Origin: DAHUXN01 sp963729815
GTDB taxonomy: Bacteria; Acidobacteriota; Terriglobia; Acidiferrales; UBA7541
DNA length: 64,000 nucleotides
NCBI GenBank assembly: GCA_963729815.1
Contig: CAVSPU010000004.1
Coordinates: forward strand, 1,210,463 to 1,274,462
Direction of reading: 5' to 3'
Shown here: positions 16,745-26,565 of the stretch, in pieces
Numbering within the stretch: position 1 is the first letter of the stretch
How the letters are laid out: every line of letters begins with the position of its first letter
The notes under the pieces: model-generated
What the model was told of the DNA's origin: nothing
The model's input: only the letters and a program-made list of their open reading frames with translations
The model's database searches: none
Made by a program: the position numbers and the translations under genes

Positions 16745-17857
16745 TCAGAATCGGCCAGGACCCGAAGGCTTGCCAGGATGCAACAGGCTCGGCGCGCCGG
16801 CGGGCCGCTCCAATTCGCTGCCAGGCTGCGGAACCTCCGGCGGCGGAGTGATGAACCAGCCAACGCCTTGGTCCTTGTTGACCTCGGCTTCGACCATCCG
16901 TGCGCCAGGAGCAGCGATTCCCCGCAAAGACGTGCGCAGGAACGCGGCCACGTCGACCGCCAGCAGTTTCTCGATCTTGCCATCGAGGATCGTTTCTGAA
17001 ATAGCCTGCATGCCGGGCGCGGAGGAAAGCGCCGCGCCGACGCGCGAATCGCCAACGCCAATCAGAGTGGCGAGCGTCGCGTCCGCGGGCTCCGCCGGAT
17101 AGCTGACTTCCACGAGACCCCGAGCCGCGCCTTTTTCAGGCGGCCACAACTGCGTGAATTGAGGCTGAAGCGCGCGCGTCTGCCAAAAATCGCCTTGTTC
17201 AGGGTCCTGCTCCAGCGAATAGGAAATGAGCCAGACCTCCGGGCCATAATCAGGCGCGTAATCTGCCAGAACGACTTCGAGAATCGGCTCATTCTCTCCG
17301 AGGCGCAAATCACCATGAATGTGCCGAGCGACTTGATCGAGCCGAAAATGCAAGCGGTCTGCGAGCCTTTCAATGTCAGTCGCTTCGCCAGAGTCCTCGC
17401 CAGCGCCCGTTGCCAGGTGCGGCGCCGCGTCCGCGCCGGCTGCTGTGGGAAGCTGCGGCAATTCCTGATCGAACCGGGCGAGCTCGCGTTGCTGGTCTGG
17501 GAGCCACCAATCGCCGGCTCCGAGTATGACGGCGACACGCTCGTTGGCCAGGGAAACAATCATCGGCGGGCGCGTCGCTGGCTCGATAGGATTTTCCAAC
17601 GTGGCCACGACGATTCCATCTTTGGCGACTCCGACGACAACTCGTCCCGCATATAGATTGGCGACGATCTCTTCGGTCTTTTCCTGGTCCTGCTTGGCCA
17701 AGGAAACGCGCGGAGCAATGAATCCGCACACAAGACCGCCGGCGGCAAGGAGAACGGCAAGAAACGGCCAATCCTTCGGAATTGTCGCCACGCGCGAGCG
17801 AAGCTTGGAAATTACGCCGTTACCCACCTGCCGATTGGAAGTGTTCGAAGCGTGCAA
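16745..17857 (-). CDS. Hypothetical membrane-anchored protein (370 aa)
   Basis: Not recognised as a named family. One membrane helix near residues 31-50 (WPFLAVLLAAGGLVCGFIAP) puts the rest outside the cytoplasm. A coiled KQDQEKTEEIVANLY stretch follows, then a globular region and a Pro/Gly-rich tail (ITPPPEVPQPGSELERPAG). The extracellular part reads like a periplasmic domain common in acidobacterial genomes, but no function is assigned. Convergent with purE, divergent from the pentapeptide-repeat gene. Confidence 0.7.
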   Translation of the reverse strand: MHASNTSNRQVGNGVISKLRSRVATIPKDWPFLAVLLAAGGLVCGFIAPRVSLAKQDQEKTEEIVANLYAGRVVVGVAKDGIVVATLENPIEPATRPPMIVSLANERVAVILGAGDWWLPDQQRELARFDQELPQLPTAAGADAAPHLATGAGEDSGEATDIERLADRLHFRLDQVARHIHGDLRLGENEPILEVVLADYAPDYGPEVWLISYSLEQDPEQGDFWQTRALQPQFTQLWPPEKGAARGLVEVSYPAEPADATLATLIGVGDSRVGAALSSAPGMQAISETILDGKIEKLLAVDVAAFLRTSLRGIAAPGARMVEAEVNKDQGVGWFITPPPEVPQPGSELERPAGAPSLLHPGKPSGPGRF

Positions 17858-17919
17858 GGCCGGACCTCGATGGACTCGCTTACTGCTACAATCAACTTAC
17901 CATACAAATAGGCCGAAGG

Positions 17920-18600
17920 ATGACTCGCGTGCAAAGAGCGGCTCAAGCCGCCAGGCACGCAAGGCCACGCTCTCCGCGCTTAGCCCGCTGCGGACAGAAT
18001 TCTAGTAAAATACGGGCTATACTGAAATTCGACGCGGAGAAGGAGGCAAATCTGAAATCTCCTAAGAGCATTCGGCATAATGGCAAGCGGCTTTCGGAAA
18101 TCGTGGAATCGCACGTGAAGTTCACCAAAGGCGAAGCGGGCGGCGTGCGCGCGGATTTGTCGGGCGCAAAACTGGCGGGCGTGGACCTTCATGGAGCGAA
18201 TCTGGCCTATGCGCTTCTCCACGGCGCGGACCTCGAAGGAGCCGACCTGCACGAAGCGAGGCTGGGTGGCGCCGATTTCACCCAGGCGAATATGAAGCGG
18301 GTCGATTTGCGGCGTTGCGATTTGACCGAGACGAATCTCGCCGGCGCCGATCTCACTGAGGCGCAGCTCGGCGGCGTGGAACTGTTTCGCGCTGATCTCA
18401 GCGGCGCGGTTTTGCGCCGCGCGAACCTGCGAGCGGCGAATTTTCGCTACGCGAATATCCGCGGCGCGGACTTGCAAGGCGCCGATGTGACGACGACAAT
18501 CCTGCGCGAGACGGACTTGAATGGCGTGGATTTATCCGGGCTCGATCTGACCACAACGCTGATGCCGCGCGGCTGGAAGGCGGCCGAGACGGCGAAGTAG
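17920..18600 (+). CDS. Pentapeptide-repeat protein
   Basis: About 226 aa from ATG 17920, with the repeat domain from ~ADLSGAKLAGVDLHGANLAY to the end. A(D/N)Lxx repeats run without break for ~130 residues, predicting a right-handed quadrilateral beta-helix; function unknown. The start is doubtful: a TATACT box at 18018-18023 and a perfect AAGGAGG (18040-18046) sit just before CTG 18052 in the same frame. If that promoter is used, translation would begin there (LKSPKSIRHNGKRL) and the upstream codons are leader. Confidence 0.8.
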   Translation: MTRVQRAAQAARHARPRSPRLARCGQNSSKIRAILKFDAEKEANLKSPKSIRHNGKRLSEIVESHVKFTKGEAGGVRADLSGAKLAGVDLHGANLAYALLHGADLEGADLHEARLGGADFTQANMKRVDLRRCDLTETNLAGADLTEAQLGGVELFRADLSGAVLRRANLRAANFRYANIRGADLQGADVTTTILRETDLNGVDLSGLDLTTTLMPRGWKAAETAK

Positions 18601-18630
18601 CCCGCGCGATTTCAATTCACAAACAGGAAT

Positions 18631-20124
18631 TTACTTCGAAGCAATGTAATTGGCCGGGTCGGAGTAGGGCAGGCCCGAAGCGGCAGTGCCACGGGCGGCG
18701 GAATTGCGGCGGCGCGTTTCGATGCCCAGACGCTTGATCTTCTGGTTGAGCGTCGAAAGAGGAATCTGGAAGCGCTCGGCGGCTTCGGTCTGATTCCAAT
18801 TGGAATGTTCAAGCATGTCGAGGATGATCCGCCGCTCCACCTCTTCCATGATTTCGAAGAGTGAGCGCGTGCTGGGGCGGGAACCCGACTCGCCTGGCAT
18901 GGGTGGCAAAAATTCGGCGAGCTGCAGACGTACCCCCTTCGCAACCTCACGGCTGCGAACGTTCTCCGGAAGCAAATCCACGTCCATCGTGTCCTGCACG
19001 GACAAAACGATCGCGCGCTCGACCACATTTTCGAGTTCGCGCACGTTGCCCGGCCAGTCGTAGTCCACCAGGACGCGCAGGGCGCCATGCGAAAAATGAC
19101 GCAGCGGTTTCTCGTTGTCCTTCGAGAAACGCTCGAGGAAACGGTGCACGAGAAGCGGAATGTCTTCTTTTCGGTCGCGCAACGGCGGAAGCGCGATCTT
19201 GATGACGTTCAAGCGATGATAGAGATCCTCGCGGAAGCGGCCGGCATGCACGAGCGATAGCAAGTCTTCGTTGGATGCCGCAATGATGCGGACATCCACT
19301 TTGATCGTGTCCGTCGCGCCCAGCCGCATGAACTCACGCTCTTGAATCACTCGCAGCAGCTTGGCCTGCGTCTCCGGGCTGATGGTGCTGATTTCGTCGA
19401 AGAAAATTGTCCCCTGGTCCGCGACTTCGAAAAGGCCCTTCTTCGAAGCCACGGCGCTCGTGAAGGCTCCCCTCACATGGCCAAAAAGCTGCGATTCGAG
19501 CAGATCGACGGGAATCGAACCGGTGTTGACGGGAACGAACGGCTTTTCAGAGCGCGTCGACGCTGCGTGAATCGCCTTGGCAATGAGTTCCTTACCCGTG
19601 CCGCTCTCCCCGCTGATGAGCACGGTGGAGCGCGACGGGGCAACTTGTGTAACTAGGTCGAAGACTGCCAGCATCTTTTCGCTTTTCCCCGCGATATTGG
19701 GAAAATTGTAACGTTCCTTGAGCGCACGCTTGAGCTGGACGTTTTCCTCGCGCAAGCGGCTGCCCTCAATGGCCACGGATACCTGAGCGAGCAGTTCATC
19801 GTTGGACCAGGGCTTAGTGATGTAATCCTGCGCGCCATTCTTGAAGGCGGCGCGGGCCATGTCGATGGAGCCGAAAGCGGTGATCAAAATGATGGAAAGC
19901 TGCGGATCGCGGCTGTGAATTTCGCGCAGCAGGTCGAGGCCGTTCCGGTCCGGCAGACTCACGTCGAGGAGAAGCAAATCGAAGGGCCTATCTTCCAGGC
20001 GCGCCAGGCCCGCCGCGCCCGTCTCCGCCTCGGTCACGGCATAGTCTTCCGACGAAAGAAGAGCTTGAAGACCCTCGCGAATCTCGACTTCGTCGTCGAT
20101 GACGAGAATGGAGCCCCTAGGCAT
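18631..20124 (-). CDS. NtrC-family sigma-54-dependent response regulator
   Basis: 497 aa. Receiver domain (residues ~1-120: ILVIDDEVEI, phospho-acceptor in LLLLDVSLPDRNG, ITAF, ITKPW), AAA+ central domain (Walker A SGESGTGKEL, FFDEIST), and a C-terminal Fis-type HTH (LDMLEHSNWNQTEAAERFQI). The sigma-54 contact loop reads GAFTSA rather than GAFTGA. Start at ATG 20124 (MPRGSILVIDDE) overlaps the kinase stop by 8 nt. Pairs with the sensor kinase just upstream on the same strand. Confidence 0.93.
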   Translation of the reverse strand: MPRGSILVIDDEVEIREGLQALLSSEDYAVTEAETGAAGLARLEDRPFDLLLLDVSLPDRNGLDLLREIHSRDPQLSIILITAFGSIDMARAAFKNGAQDYITKPWSNDELLAQVSVAIEGSRLREENVQLKRALKERYNFPNIAGKSEKMLAVFDLVTQVAPSRSTVLISGESGTGKELIAKAIHAASTRSEKPFVPVNTGSIPVDLLESQLFGHVRGAFTSAVASKKGLFEVADQGTIFFDEISTISPETQAKLLRVIQEREFMRLGATDTIKVDVRIIAASNEDLLSLVHAGRFREDLYHRLNVIKIALPPLRDRKEDIPLLVHRFLERFSKDNEKPLRHFSHGALRVLVDYDWPGNVRELENVVERAIVLSVQDTMDVDLLPENVRSREVAKGVRLQLAEFLPPMPGESGSRPSTRSLFEIMEEVERRIILDMLEHSNWNQTEAAERFQIPLSTLNQKIKRLGIETRRRNSAARGTAASGLPYSDPANYIASK

Positions 20125-22939
20125 GGACAGCTCTCTTGGCGGCCGGGAATTCGAGTTTGAATGACGTTCCCTTTTCCGGCGTGGAACGGACTTCCAATTT
20201 CCCGGCATGCTCTTTGACGATGCCGTAGCTCACCGACAGGCCGAGGCCGGTTCCGCGGCCGGAAGCCTTTGTCGTGAAAAACGGATCGAAGATGCGATGC
20301 AGGTGCTCGGAGCGAATTCCAATCCCGGTGTCTGTCACTTCCACCTCGACGGAGCCGTTTTGGGCAAACGTGCGCACTTCCAGCATTCCCCCGTCGGGCA
20401 TCGCGTCGCGCGCATTCATAAAGAGATTCAGGAACACCTGCTGGAGCCGCGTCGTCGAACCCAGCACCGGCGGCAGAGGCTCCCCGAAATTTCGGATCAC
20501 GTTCACCCGCGCCGTCTTGAATGGATGCTGCACGAGGCTCAAAGTTTCCTCGAGCACGGAATTGAGATTCAGCTCCATGAATTCCGCGCCGCCCGTGCGC
20601 GAGAAATTCAGCAAATTATTCACGATCTCGCTGGCGCGGAAAGTCTGCTTGACGATCTTGTCGATCGTTTTCTGCCGCGGGTCCTCCGACGGAATCTGCT
20701 TCGCCAGCATCTGCGTATAGTTCGAAATGACGGCCAGCGGCGTATTCACCTCGTGCGCGACGCCGGCAGCGAGCAGGCCGAGGGAAGTCAGTTTTTCGTT
20801 TTGCACCATCTGCTCTTCCAGGCGGACACGCTGCGTGATGTCGTCCAGGAGAATGAGGCGGCCAAGCCGTTCGCCGTTCTTGCCGATGAGCGGCGCAAAG
20901 GATGAATTGACGACGTAGCGCTGTCCATCGCGGTTGTACAGACGGAATTTATAGATGCTGGCGACGTGTTCGTCGCTCGACCGGGAAGCCATTTCGGCCA
21001 CCAGATCGGCAGGCAGTATCTCGCCGAGCGTGCGCGTAACCGCCTCATTGCGCGAAATGCCGAGCATGCGCTCCATTTGCGGATTCCAAGATTCGATGCG
21101 ATCTTCAAGATCCACGGTGAGCACGCCGATATTGAGCGATTCGATGATGTTCTCGTGAAATTCCTTCAGCCGCTCGATTTGCACGGCTTTCTGCTCCAGA
21201 GAGTTATAAAGACGCGCGTTTTCGATGGCGATCGCGACGTAGCCGCCAATCGTGTCGAGCAATTCGATGTCGTCGCTGCTCAGGTAATCGCCATCGACAG
21301 TCTTGCCCAGGCCGAGAACGGCGACGACGCGATCGCGGAAACGGCAAGCGATGAAATAGTTCAGGCCAAGAGCCTCCAGCGTGTGGCGGACCGATTCGGA
21401 TTCGCTCGAAGCGCGCGCGGATTCAAAGAACAAACACGCTTGCGCGAGCGCCGGCCGCTCGGCCAAATTCAGGAAGCTCAGGTCCAAGGGAGATTCAGCC
21501 TGGACGCCAAGAGAACGCGAAAACAGGAACGTGCCCGGACGGGCGCTGTCTTCCAGAAAGATCGCGAGCCGGTCGACGAGCAGCGTTTGCGAAATGCGGT
21601 CCAGCACGGAGCCCAGCAAGGGATCGATGCGGACTTCATTCGTGAGAGTACGGCCGAATTCAATCAACGTGCGACGGTAATTCAGGCGGTCGCGGTAAAA
21701 AAAGTGGTCCAGGCGGGCCTGCATCCAGTCGCGCACCGGCTGGAAGAGGAACGCCGCAACAACGATGGCGATGACCGTTCCCACGGTGCCAACCGAGCCG
21801 GTCGAGTGAAACAGCAAGCCAATCATCGCAACCACGGCGAAATAAACCGCGACGACCGCCGCGGTGGCGAGCGTATAGGCGAGGCCGCGCTTGAAAATGA
21901 TGTCAACGTCCATCAAGCGGTAGCGAATGATGGCGTAGCCGAAACAAAGCGGTATGAGGACGAGCGAGAAAACCGAAGCCGTCATCCAGCCCGACGGCAC
22001 GATGCCGGCAAAAAACGGAACGATGTAAAAGAACAGGAACGGCACGACGCCGGCGAACGTGCCGAACGTGACCCATTTCAATTGCTGCCGGAGGAGCCCG
22101 CTTGGCGCGCGGCGATAACTGTCGAGAAAAATGAATGCGGCGATAAGAAAGTACGCGCCCATATAGGCGAATTCGATTTGGTCCAGAAAGAAACGGCTCT
22201 CGATCGAGGGCATCAGATCCAGTGCCCCCATGGCCACGCTGATGTGCAGCAAGAGGAACGCCGCGGGAACAGCATAGACAATCGCGAGCCAAACCTTGAG
22301 ATTCCGCACGCGGCGCTGCGGAAAAACCAATGCAAAATGCACGAGCAGCGCGGCCTGCAGCAGAAGCGCGACAACGTTGGACCAGTAAATCGTCCAGTCG
22401 AAAGAGTTCAATTTTCCGCTGTAGTGGAACGCGTAGAAGATGAACGACACCAGGCAAAAAAGGTAAAAGTGAATCGCGCGCGGTGCCGACCAGCGGCGCA
22501 CAAAGATAAATAGGCCGATAAAAAGATACAGCAGCGAGAGGATGCCGAAGCAATTCCAGATCAGGCTCGGCCTTTCGACCGGCGCGGTGACGACGTTCGC
22601 CTCAAATGCGACGCCGTTGCGAGTCAGGTGGTAAACAACACTAGACCACACACCCGCCCGCCACAGTTGCTGGTCGACCTGGGTGGCGCGCTCGATGGGG
22701 GCGCCGCCGACGGACTGAACCGAATCACCAGGGTGAATTCCGGCTCGAGCAGCCGGGGAGTTGGGTTCCACCCGCCACGCCTGGACCACCCTTGAGCCAG
22801 TGTCCAACCAGGTCACGCCATCGTCGGGCATGGCGAACTGCGACCGCTGGCGAAAGTTCAGGACGCCAAAAACGACCGCCGCAACGGTCAAGAAGGCCAA
22901 AACCGCTGCAGCCAGTCGCGTTCGAAGACCGTCATTCAT
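20117..22939 (-). CDS. Membrane sensor histidine kinase with PDZ, GAF and PAS domains
   Basis: 940 aa. Order: N-terminal membrane helix (~9-27), a periplasmic PDZ-like domain (VEPNSPAARAGIHPGDSVQS, ~60-100), seven or so helices (~130-400), GAF domain (~430-590, ending IGGYVAIAIENARLY), PAS domain (~610-720, FHENIIESLNIGVLTVD), HisKA with the phospho-accepting H in AAGVAHEVNTPLAV, and HATPase (NARDAMPDGG, DTGIGI, GRGTGLGLSVSYGIV). First gene of a two-gene operon with the NtrC-type regulator. Signal unknown; the PDZ domain suggests sensing of exported peptides (inference). Confidence 0.93.
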   Translation of the reverse strand: MNDGLRTRLAAAVLAFLTVAAVVFGVLNFRQRSQFAMPDDGVTWLDTGSRVVQAWRVEPNSPAARAGIHPGDSVQSVGGAPIERATQVDQQLWRAGVWSSVVYHLTRNGVAFEANVVTAPVERPSLIWNCFGILSLLYLFIGLFIFVRRWSAPRAIHFYLFCLVSFIFYAFHYSGKLNSFDWTIYWSNVVALLLQAALLVHFALVFPQRRVRNLKVWLAIVYAVPAAFLLLHISVAMGALDLMPSIESRFFLDQIEFAYMGAYFLIAAFIFLDSYRRAPSGLLRQQLKWVTFGTFAGVVPFLFFYIVPFFAGIVPSGWMTASVFSLVLIPLCFGYAIIRYRLMDVDIIFKRGLAYTLATAAVVAVYFAVVAMIGLLFHSTGSVGTVGTVIAIVVAAFLFQPVRDWMQARLDHFFYRDRLNYRRTLIEFGRTLTNEVRIDPLLGSVLDRISQTLLVDRLAIFLEDSARPGTFLFSRSLGVQAESPLDLSFLNLAERPALAQACLFFESARASSESESVRHTLEALGLNYFIACRFRDRVVAVLGLGKTVDGDYLSSDDIELLDTIGGYVAIAIENARLYNSLEQKAVQIERLKEFHENIIESLNIGVLTVDLEDRIESWNPQMERMLGISRNEAVTRTLGEILPADLVAEMASRSSDEHVASIYKFRLYNRDGQRYVVNSSFAPLIGKNGERLGRLILLDDITQRVRLEEQMVQNEKLTSLGLLAAGVAHEVNTPLAVISNYTQMLAKQIPSEDPRQKTIDKIVKQTFRASEIVNNLLNFSRTGGAEFMELNLNSVLEETLSLVQHPFKTARVNVIRNFGEPLPPVLGSTTRLQQVFLNLFMNARDAMPDGGMLEVRTFAQNGSVEVEVTDTGIGIRSEHLHRIFDPFFTTKASGRGTGLGLSVSYGIVKEHAGKLEVRSTPEKGTSFKLEFPAAKRAVHA

Positions 22940-23128
22940 CGTGGAGACCGAAAGTGGAGCAACACTACTTCATCCAATAAACAAGCACGCCATCTTCCAA
23001 AAGACGGTAACTCAATCTCTCCATAACCTATTGTAAATCTATACCTTAAAGAATGGCAACCAGCCACGCACAGTTTACTTCCGCAATTCTGGAGATGCGA
23101 TTCCAAATTTGGTACTTCAAAGAAAGGG

Positions 23129-24880
23129 TCAAAACTGCAGACTGAGCCCGCCGCGGAACGTGCGATAAGCCGCCACCATGACGAGATTGCCGTCCCGCGT
23201 TGTCATAGGGACATAACCCTGGGCCAGAAGATTTCCGAAGTCGGCCACAGCTTCCATATGATGCATGCAAGGAATCGGCTGCCGGATGACCAGATTGAAA
23301 TAAGGATCTAGTTGGAAAAGCGCTTCGCCATACTCGTCCTGGCGGGAAACGACGGTGCCATCAATCCACTTGTACCCGGTCGTCAACTGCGTTCCGATGA
23401 CCGGGAGTTTCGAGGAAACCGACCCGGCCACGCTGCTGTGGTAAGTCGTCGCCAGCATGGCTCGCAAATCCTCGTTTGCGGAGGGATTTCCTACCGGAGA
23501 GAGCGCTCCAGCCCAGGCGTATACGAGCGCTGTCTCAAACTCTTTTGAGAACTTCTGCTGGTATGCGGCGCGCATTCCCCATGAGCCTGAAGTTCCCGCA
23601 TCATAAGCAAAGCCGTTCGAGAAAAAATCCTGCAGGAAATTGGAATTGCCGCTCACAGGTCCGCCCTGCCCGAAAACGGCCGTGTCTTCGGAACGGTCGT
23701 GGAAGCCCGCGAGCATCACCCGGCTGTGATGCTCGAAAATGTGCTCGACGGCAATTTCTTCATGCCAGCCATTTTCCAGGACGGGACGGTCGTTGCGGAA
23801 AAGCATGGTCGGAAAAGCGTCGATGGACTCAAGCGCGGACTCCAGCGGCGCCGTGGCTTCCGGGCTGGTTTCCGGCCAGGGCCTGGACGCTACTACCGCC
23901 GAAGCTTCCCATCCTTTGGCAAGCTTCACGGCAACTTCAGCGCGCGGACGCAAGCCGGATGTAGTGTCGCTCCCGAGGCCCGTAAGCAGATATTCAGCGC
24001 CGTAACGCAGTGTCACGTCGCTCGTGAGCGCCAGCACACCGTCTTGATCGAGCCGCAGTCCCCGGAACACCGGGCCAACCGGGCCAAGCCGCGATTGCCG
24101 GACAACCAAACTCGTCATGGGGCCGGATTTTTCATTGCCTTCCGGCAACCACACAGTAGCGAACCCGCCATTCGAGGTATCGCTCTCATAACTGAGCTGG
24201 CCAGCAATAAGGAACTGACCCGTGGCGCCCACGCCTTCATCGTAAGCAAACGAAGTTGCCGGCGAATCGGAAAAACTGGTAGCCGATCCAGGGCGAACGC
24301 CTGACGTAATGTCCACACGACTCCGCGGTTGGCGATCACGTTGAGGGTTCTCGGCACTGCTGGACTCCCCTCCGCTGGCCAGCAGGATATTGTCTCCATG
24401 CCAACGAAGAATCGGACGAGTGCTTTGAGCGGAGCGCAAGACCCAGCCCCATTCTCCATCATCGGGGCGTTGACTCGGGCGGCGGCGCAGATCGGCGAGG
24501 CCCGTGAGCATTGAGCCAAGTTCAATTTCCACGCTGGTCGTTCGACTGCTGCTCACCTGAACATTGGGTGCGACTGTCGGCAGGAAGCCAGCGAGCGTTA
24601 CGCGCACGGAATAAAGCCCCGGGCTCAGAGCGGTCGCCGCGAAACGTCCGTGCTCGTTGGTGAGCAATTGAATTGGGTCGGCAGCCAGCAGCGACTCCGT
24701 CGTGATGATTACGGTCGCGCCCATTTGCGGCACGCCGGCAACGTCGAGCACAACTCCCGCAATTCGACCATTGCGCGATTCGGCCGAGGTGGGAGAGATG
24801 ACAGCGGCGACCAATCCAAGAACCAAAGTTGCCAGACCGATGATGCGCGAGTTCACCAAGCGTTTACCTCCCATAATCAT
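23129..24880 (-). CDS. Exported protein with carboxypeptidase-regulatory-like domain
   Basis: 583 aa. Signal peptide (GLATLVLGLVAAVISPTSA, ~15-33), then a CarboxypepD_reg-like beta-sandwich (~38-120: GRIAGVVLDVAGVPQMGATV ... GRFAATALSPGLYSVRVTLA). The remaining ~450 residues resemble a beta-barrel-like domain with many aromatic-terminated strands and a C-terminal FRGGLSLQF, so an outer-membrane location is plausible. Start overlaps the GWxTD gene stop by 4 nt (ATGA); ATG 24874 two codons on is an alternative. Confidence 0.8.
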   Translation of the reverse strand: MIMGGKRLVNSRIIGLATLVLGLVAAVISPTSAESRNGRIAGVVLDVAGVPQMGATVIITTESLLAADPIQLLTNEHGRFAATALSPGLYSVRVTLAGFLPTVAPNVQVSSSRTTSVEIELGSMLTGLADLRRRPSQRPDDGEWGWVLRSAQSTRPILRWHGDNILLASGGESSSAENPQRDRQPRSRVDITSGVRPGSATSFSDSPATSFAYDEGVGATGQFLIAGQLSYESDTSNGGFATVWLPEGNEKSGPMTSLVVRQSRLGPVGPVFRGLRLDQDGVLALTSDVTLRYGAEYLLTGLGSDTTSGLRPRAEVAVKLAKGWEASAVVASRPWPETSPEATAPLESALESIDAFPTMLFRNDRPVLENGWHEEIAVEHIFEHHSRVMLAGFHDRSEDTAVFGQGGPVSGNSNFLQDFFSNGFAYDAGTSGSWGMRAAYQQKFSKEFETALVYAWAGALSPVGNPSANEDLRAMLATTYHSSVAGSVSSKLPVIGTQLTTGYKWIDGTVVSRQDEYGEALFQLDPYFNLVIRQPIPCMHHMEAVADFGNLLAQGYVPMTTRDGNLVMVAAYRTFRGGLSLQF

Positions 24881-26565
24881 TTCGCTGCGGCCAGGATCGT
24901 AAAATCCGCCGAGGGAGTGATGGTTTGTTTGTCGTTGTTGTCCGTGACCTGAATTTGGAGCTTGTAATGCCCTGGAGCAAGCGATTTGAGATCCAGGGCC
25001 TTCTCAATCCAAATCTCTTCGCCGTGCTGATTATATTGCCGGGAGTTCTCCGTAAATTGCAAGACTGACATCTTGTCCAAATCGTTGACCACCGCATATT
25101 GGATGGTGGCATCACCCTCGTGCGTCTTGGCATCAACCTTGAGATTGTAAACCTGGAGGAACACGCCCATCTGGCCGCCCTCTGGGAAAGTTGAGTCGAG
25201 CTTGGGCCGAACCTTAAGATCGCCGAGGACGAATTCACCCATGCCAATATCGCGCGAGGAAACTTTCTGAATCTGATCAGCCAAAATCAGCGAACTGGCG
25301 GCGAGCTGATCATCCTGGAATCGCGGCACGTGCAAGCTTGTATTGATCACGCCGAGATTGCCGCTATTGATGTCTTTCACGACCACATCCAGCCGGTAGA
25401 GCCCTGGGCTGAGAGGAATCTCCTTCTGATAGATGCTGAAGGCTTTCAAATATTGCTGCATGAGTGAATCAGGCGTATCCGCTGTGATTGAGTCTTCAAA
25501 TGTTTGGACAACGCGGCCGCTGACGCTGGTAATGCGGGCGAAAAGATGCAGCGTAGCAATCTGCACTCCGTTCTTATCCTGAAAAGTCAGGTCCCGGTTG
25601 GGAATCTGAATCGTAATCGGAACCAGATCGGCGTCGTCCGTGACTCGCAAGAAATCAGAATGGCAATCGAAATGGATTTGGTTCGTCGTGAGGTGCGTAT
25701 CAACATCCTCTTCGAGGTCCTTGTATTTCACCGGCGGGGGCGTCCAGATTTTTGCGTACAGGTCGATGCGGCTGAATTCGTTCATGCTCTCAGGGGCTGA
25801 GGCCGCGCCGCCCATCGGCACAGGGTCGTGAGTGCCATCGGTATTCTTGAAGCGATCCACCTTCGATGACTCCCCCATGGCTTCCATGTCGGTCAAGCCG
25901 GCACCCGGAACATAGAGGAGGGCGTCCTTCTCGCTCGGATCGATGGTCAGGTGGTATTCGCCGGTGCCGGAAGGATCCACGAATTCGAGTATCACGTTTT
26001 CGCCGATTCCCGGCAGGTACCGATAGCGCCAATCTTCGAACGGGTAGGTCGTTGTTTCGCCTCCGCCCTCCTCAGTTGGCCTCGTGTAAGGGCCGCCGGC
26101 GGGGTGGGGATCCACTTCATCGGGTTTGCCCCACATCAGATAGATGCGTCCGCGATCCGTTTTCCATCCTGGGATGCCGGAGGAAAAGCGCTCGTTGGTG
26201 TAGGCAATGCGCTCGTAATAGTCTTCTTTGTATGTATTATCCGCGGAATCCGGGTCGGGATTGCGCCGTTCCCAGAAATTCTCGATAAAGTTCTCGCGTT
26301 CTTGATTGGTTTCGAGCTGGAGGAATGAGGCGCGCTCTTCCGGAGTGATGATGTAGGAAACCGGCCCATTGAGCCACTCGCGGTAAACCGGGAGAAGTTC
26401 CTTTTCCAGATCCTTTTGTTTTTTCTTTTGCGCCTTTTCCTGCGCCTTGGCGTCGATTTGCTGTTGAGTTTCCTGCTCGTCCTGAGCCTGCGCAAGCGGG
26501 GGTAGAAAAAAAACGGCGCAGAAGCAAAAAATTGCGAGAATAGAAACTCCCAGATTGCGTTTCAT
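24877..26565 (-). CDS. GWxTD domain-containing exported protein
   Basis: 562 aa. Signal peptide (MKRNLGVSILAIFCFCAVFF LPPLAQA), a charged KAQEKAQKKKQKDLEKE helix, then the GWxTD domain around residues 70-180, with LNGPVSYIITPEERASFLQL, FIENFWERRNPDP and IPGWKTDRGRIYLMWGKPDE. A C-terminal beta domain follows (LSPGLYRLDVVVKD, LAPGHYKLQIQVTDN). GWxTD proteins are abundant in Acidobacteriota; function unknown. Start ATG 26565 has GGGGGAG ~9 nt upstream. Co-translated with the carboxypeptidase-regulatory-like gene. Confidence 0.9.
   Translation of the reverse strand: MKRNLGVSILAIFCFCAVFFLPPLAQAQDEQETQQQIDAKAQEKAQKKKQKDLEKELLPVYREWLNGPVSYIITPEERASFLQLETNQERENFIENFWERRNPDPDSADNTYKEDYYERIAYTNERFSSGIPGWKTDRGRIYLMWGKPDEVDPHPAGGPYTRPTEEGGGETTTYPFEDWRYRYLPGIGENVILEFVDPSGTGEYHLTIDPSEKDALLYVPGAGLTDMEAMGESSKVDRFKNTDGTHDPVPMGGAASAPESMNEFSRIDLYAKIWTPPPVKYKDLEEDVDTHLTTNQIHFDCHSDFLRVTDDADLVPITIQIPNRDLTFQDKNGVQIATLHLFARITSVSGRVVQTFEDSITADTPDSLMQQYLKAFSIYQKEIPLSPGLYRLDVVVKDINSGNLGVINTSLHVPRFQDDQLAASSLILADQIQKVSSRDIGMGEFVLGDLKVRPKLDSTFPEGGQMGVFLQVYNLKVDAKTHEGDATIQYAVVNDLDKMSVLQFTENSRQYNQHGEEIWIEKALDLKSLAPGHYKLQIQVTDNNDKQTITPSADFTILAAAK

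Noticed and set aside
20966..22513. Long plus-strand reading frame (515 codons)
   Set aside because: Antisense to the sensor kinase, whose motifs are all intact on the other strand; biased Arg/Gln composition.
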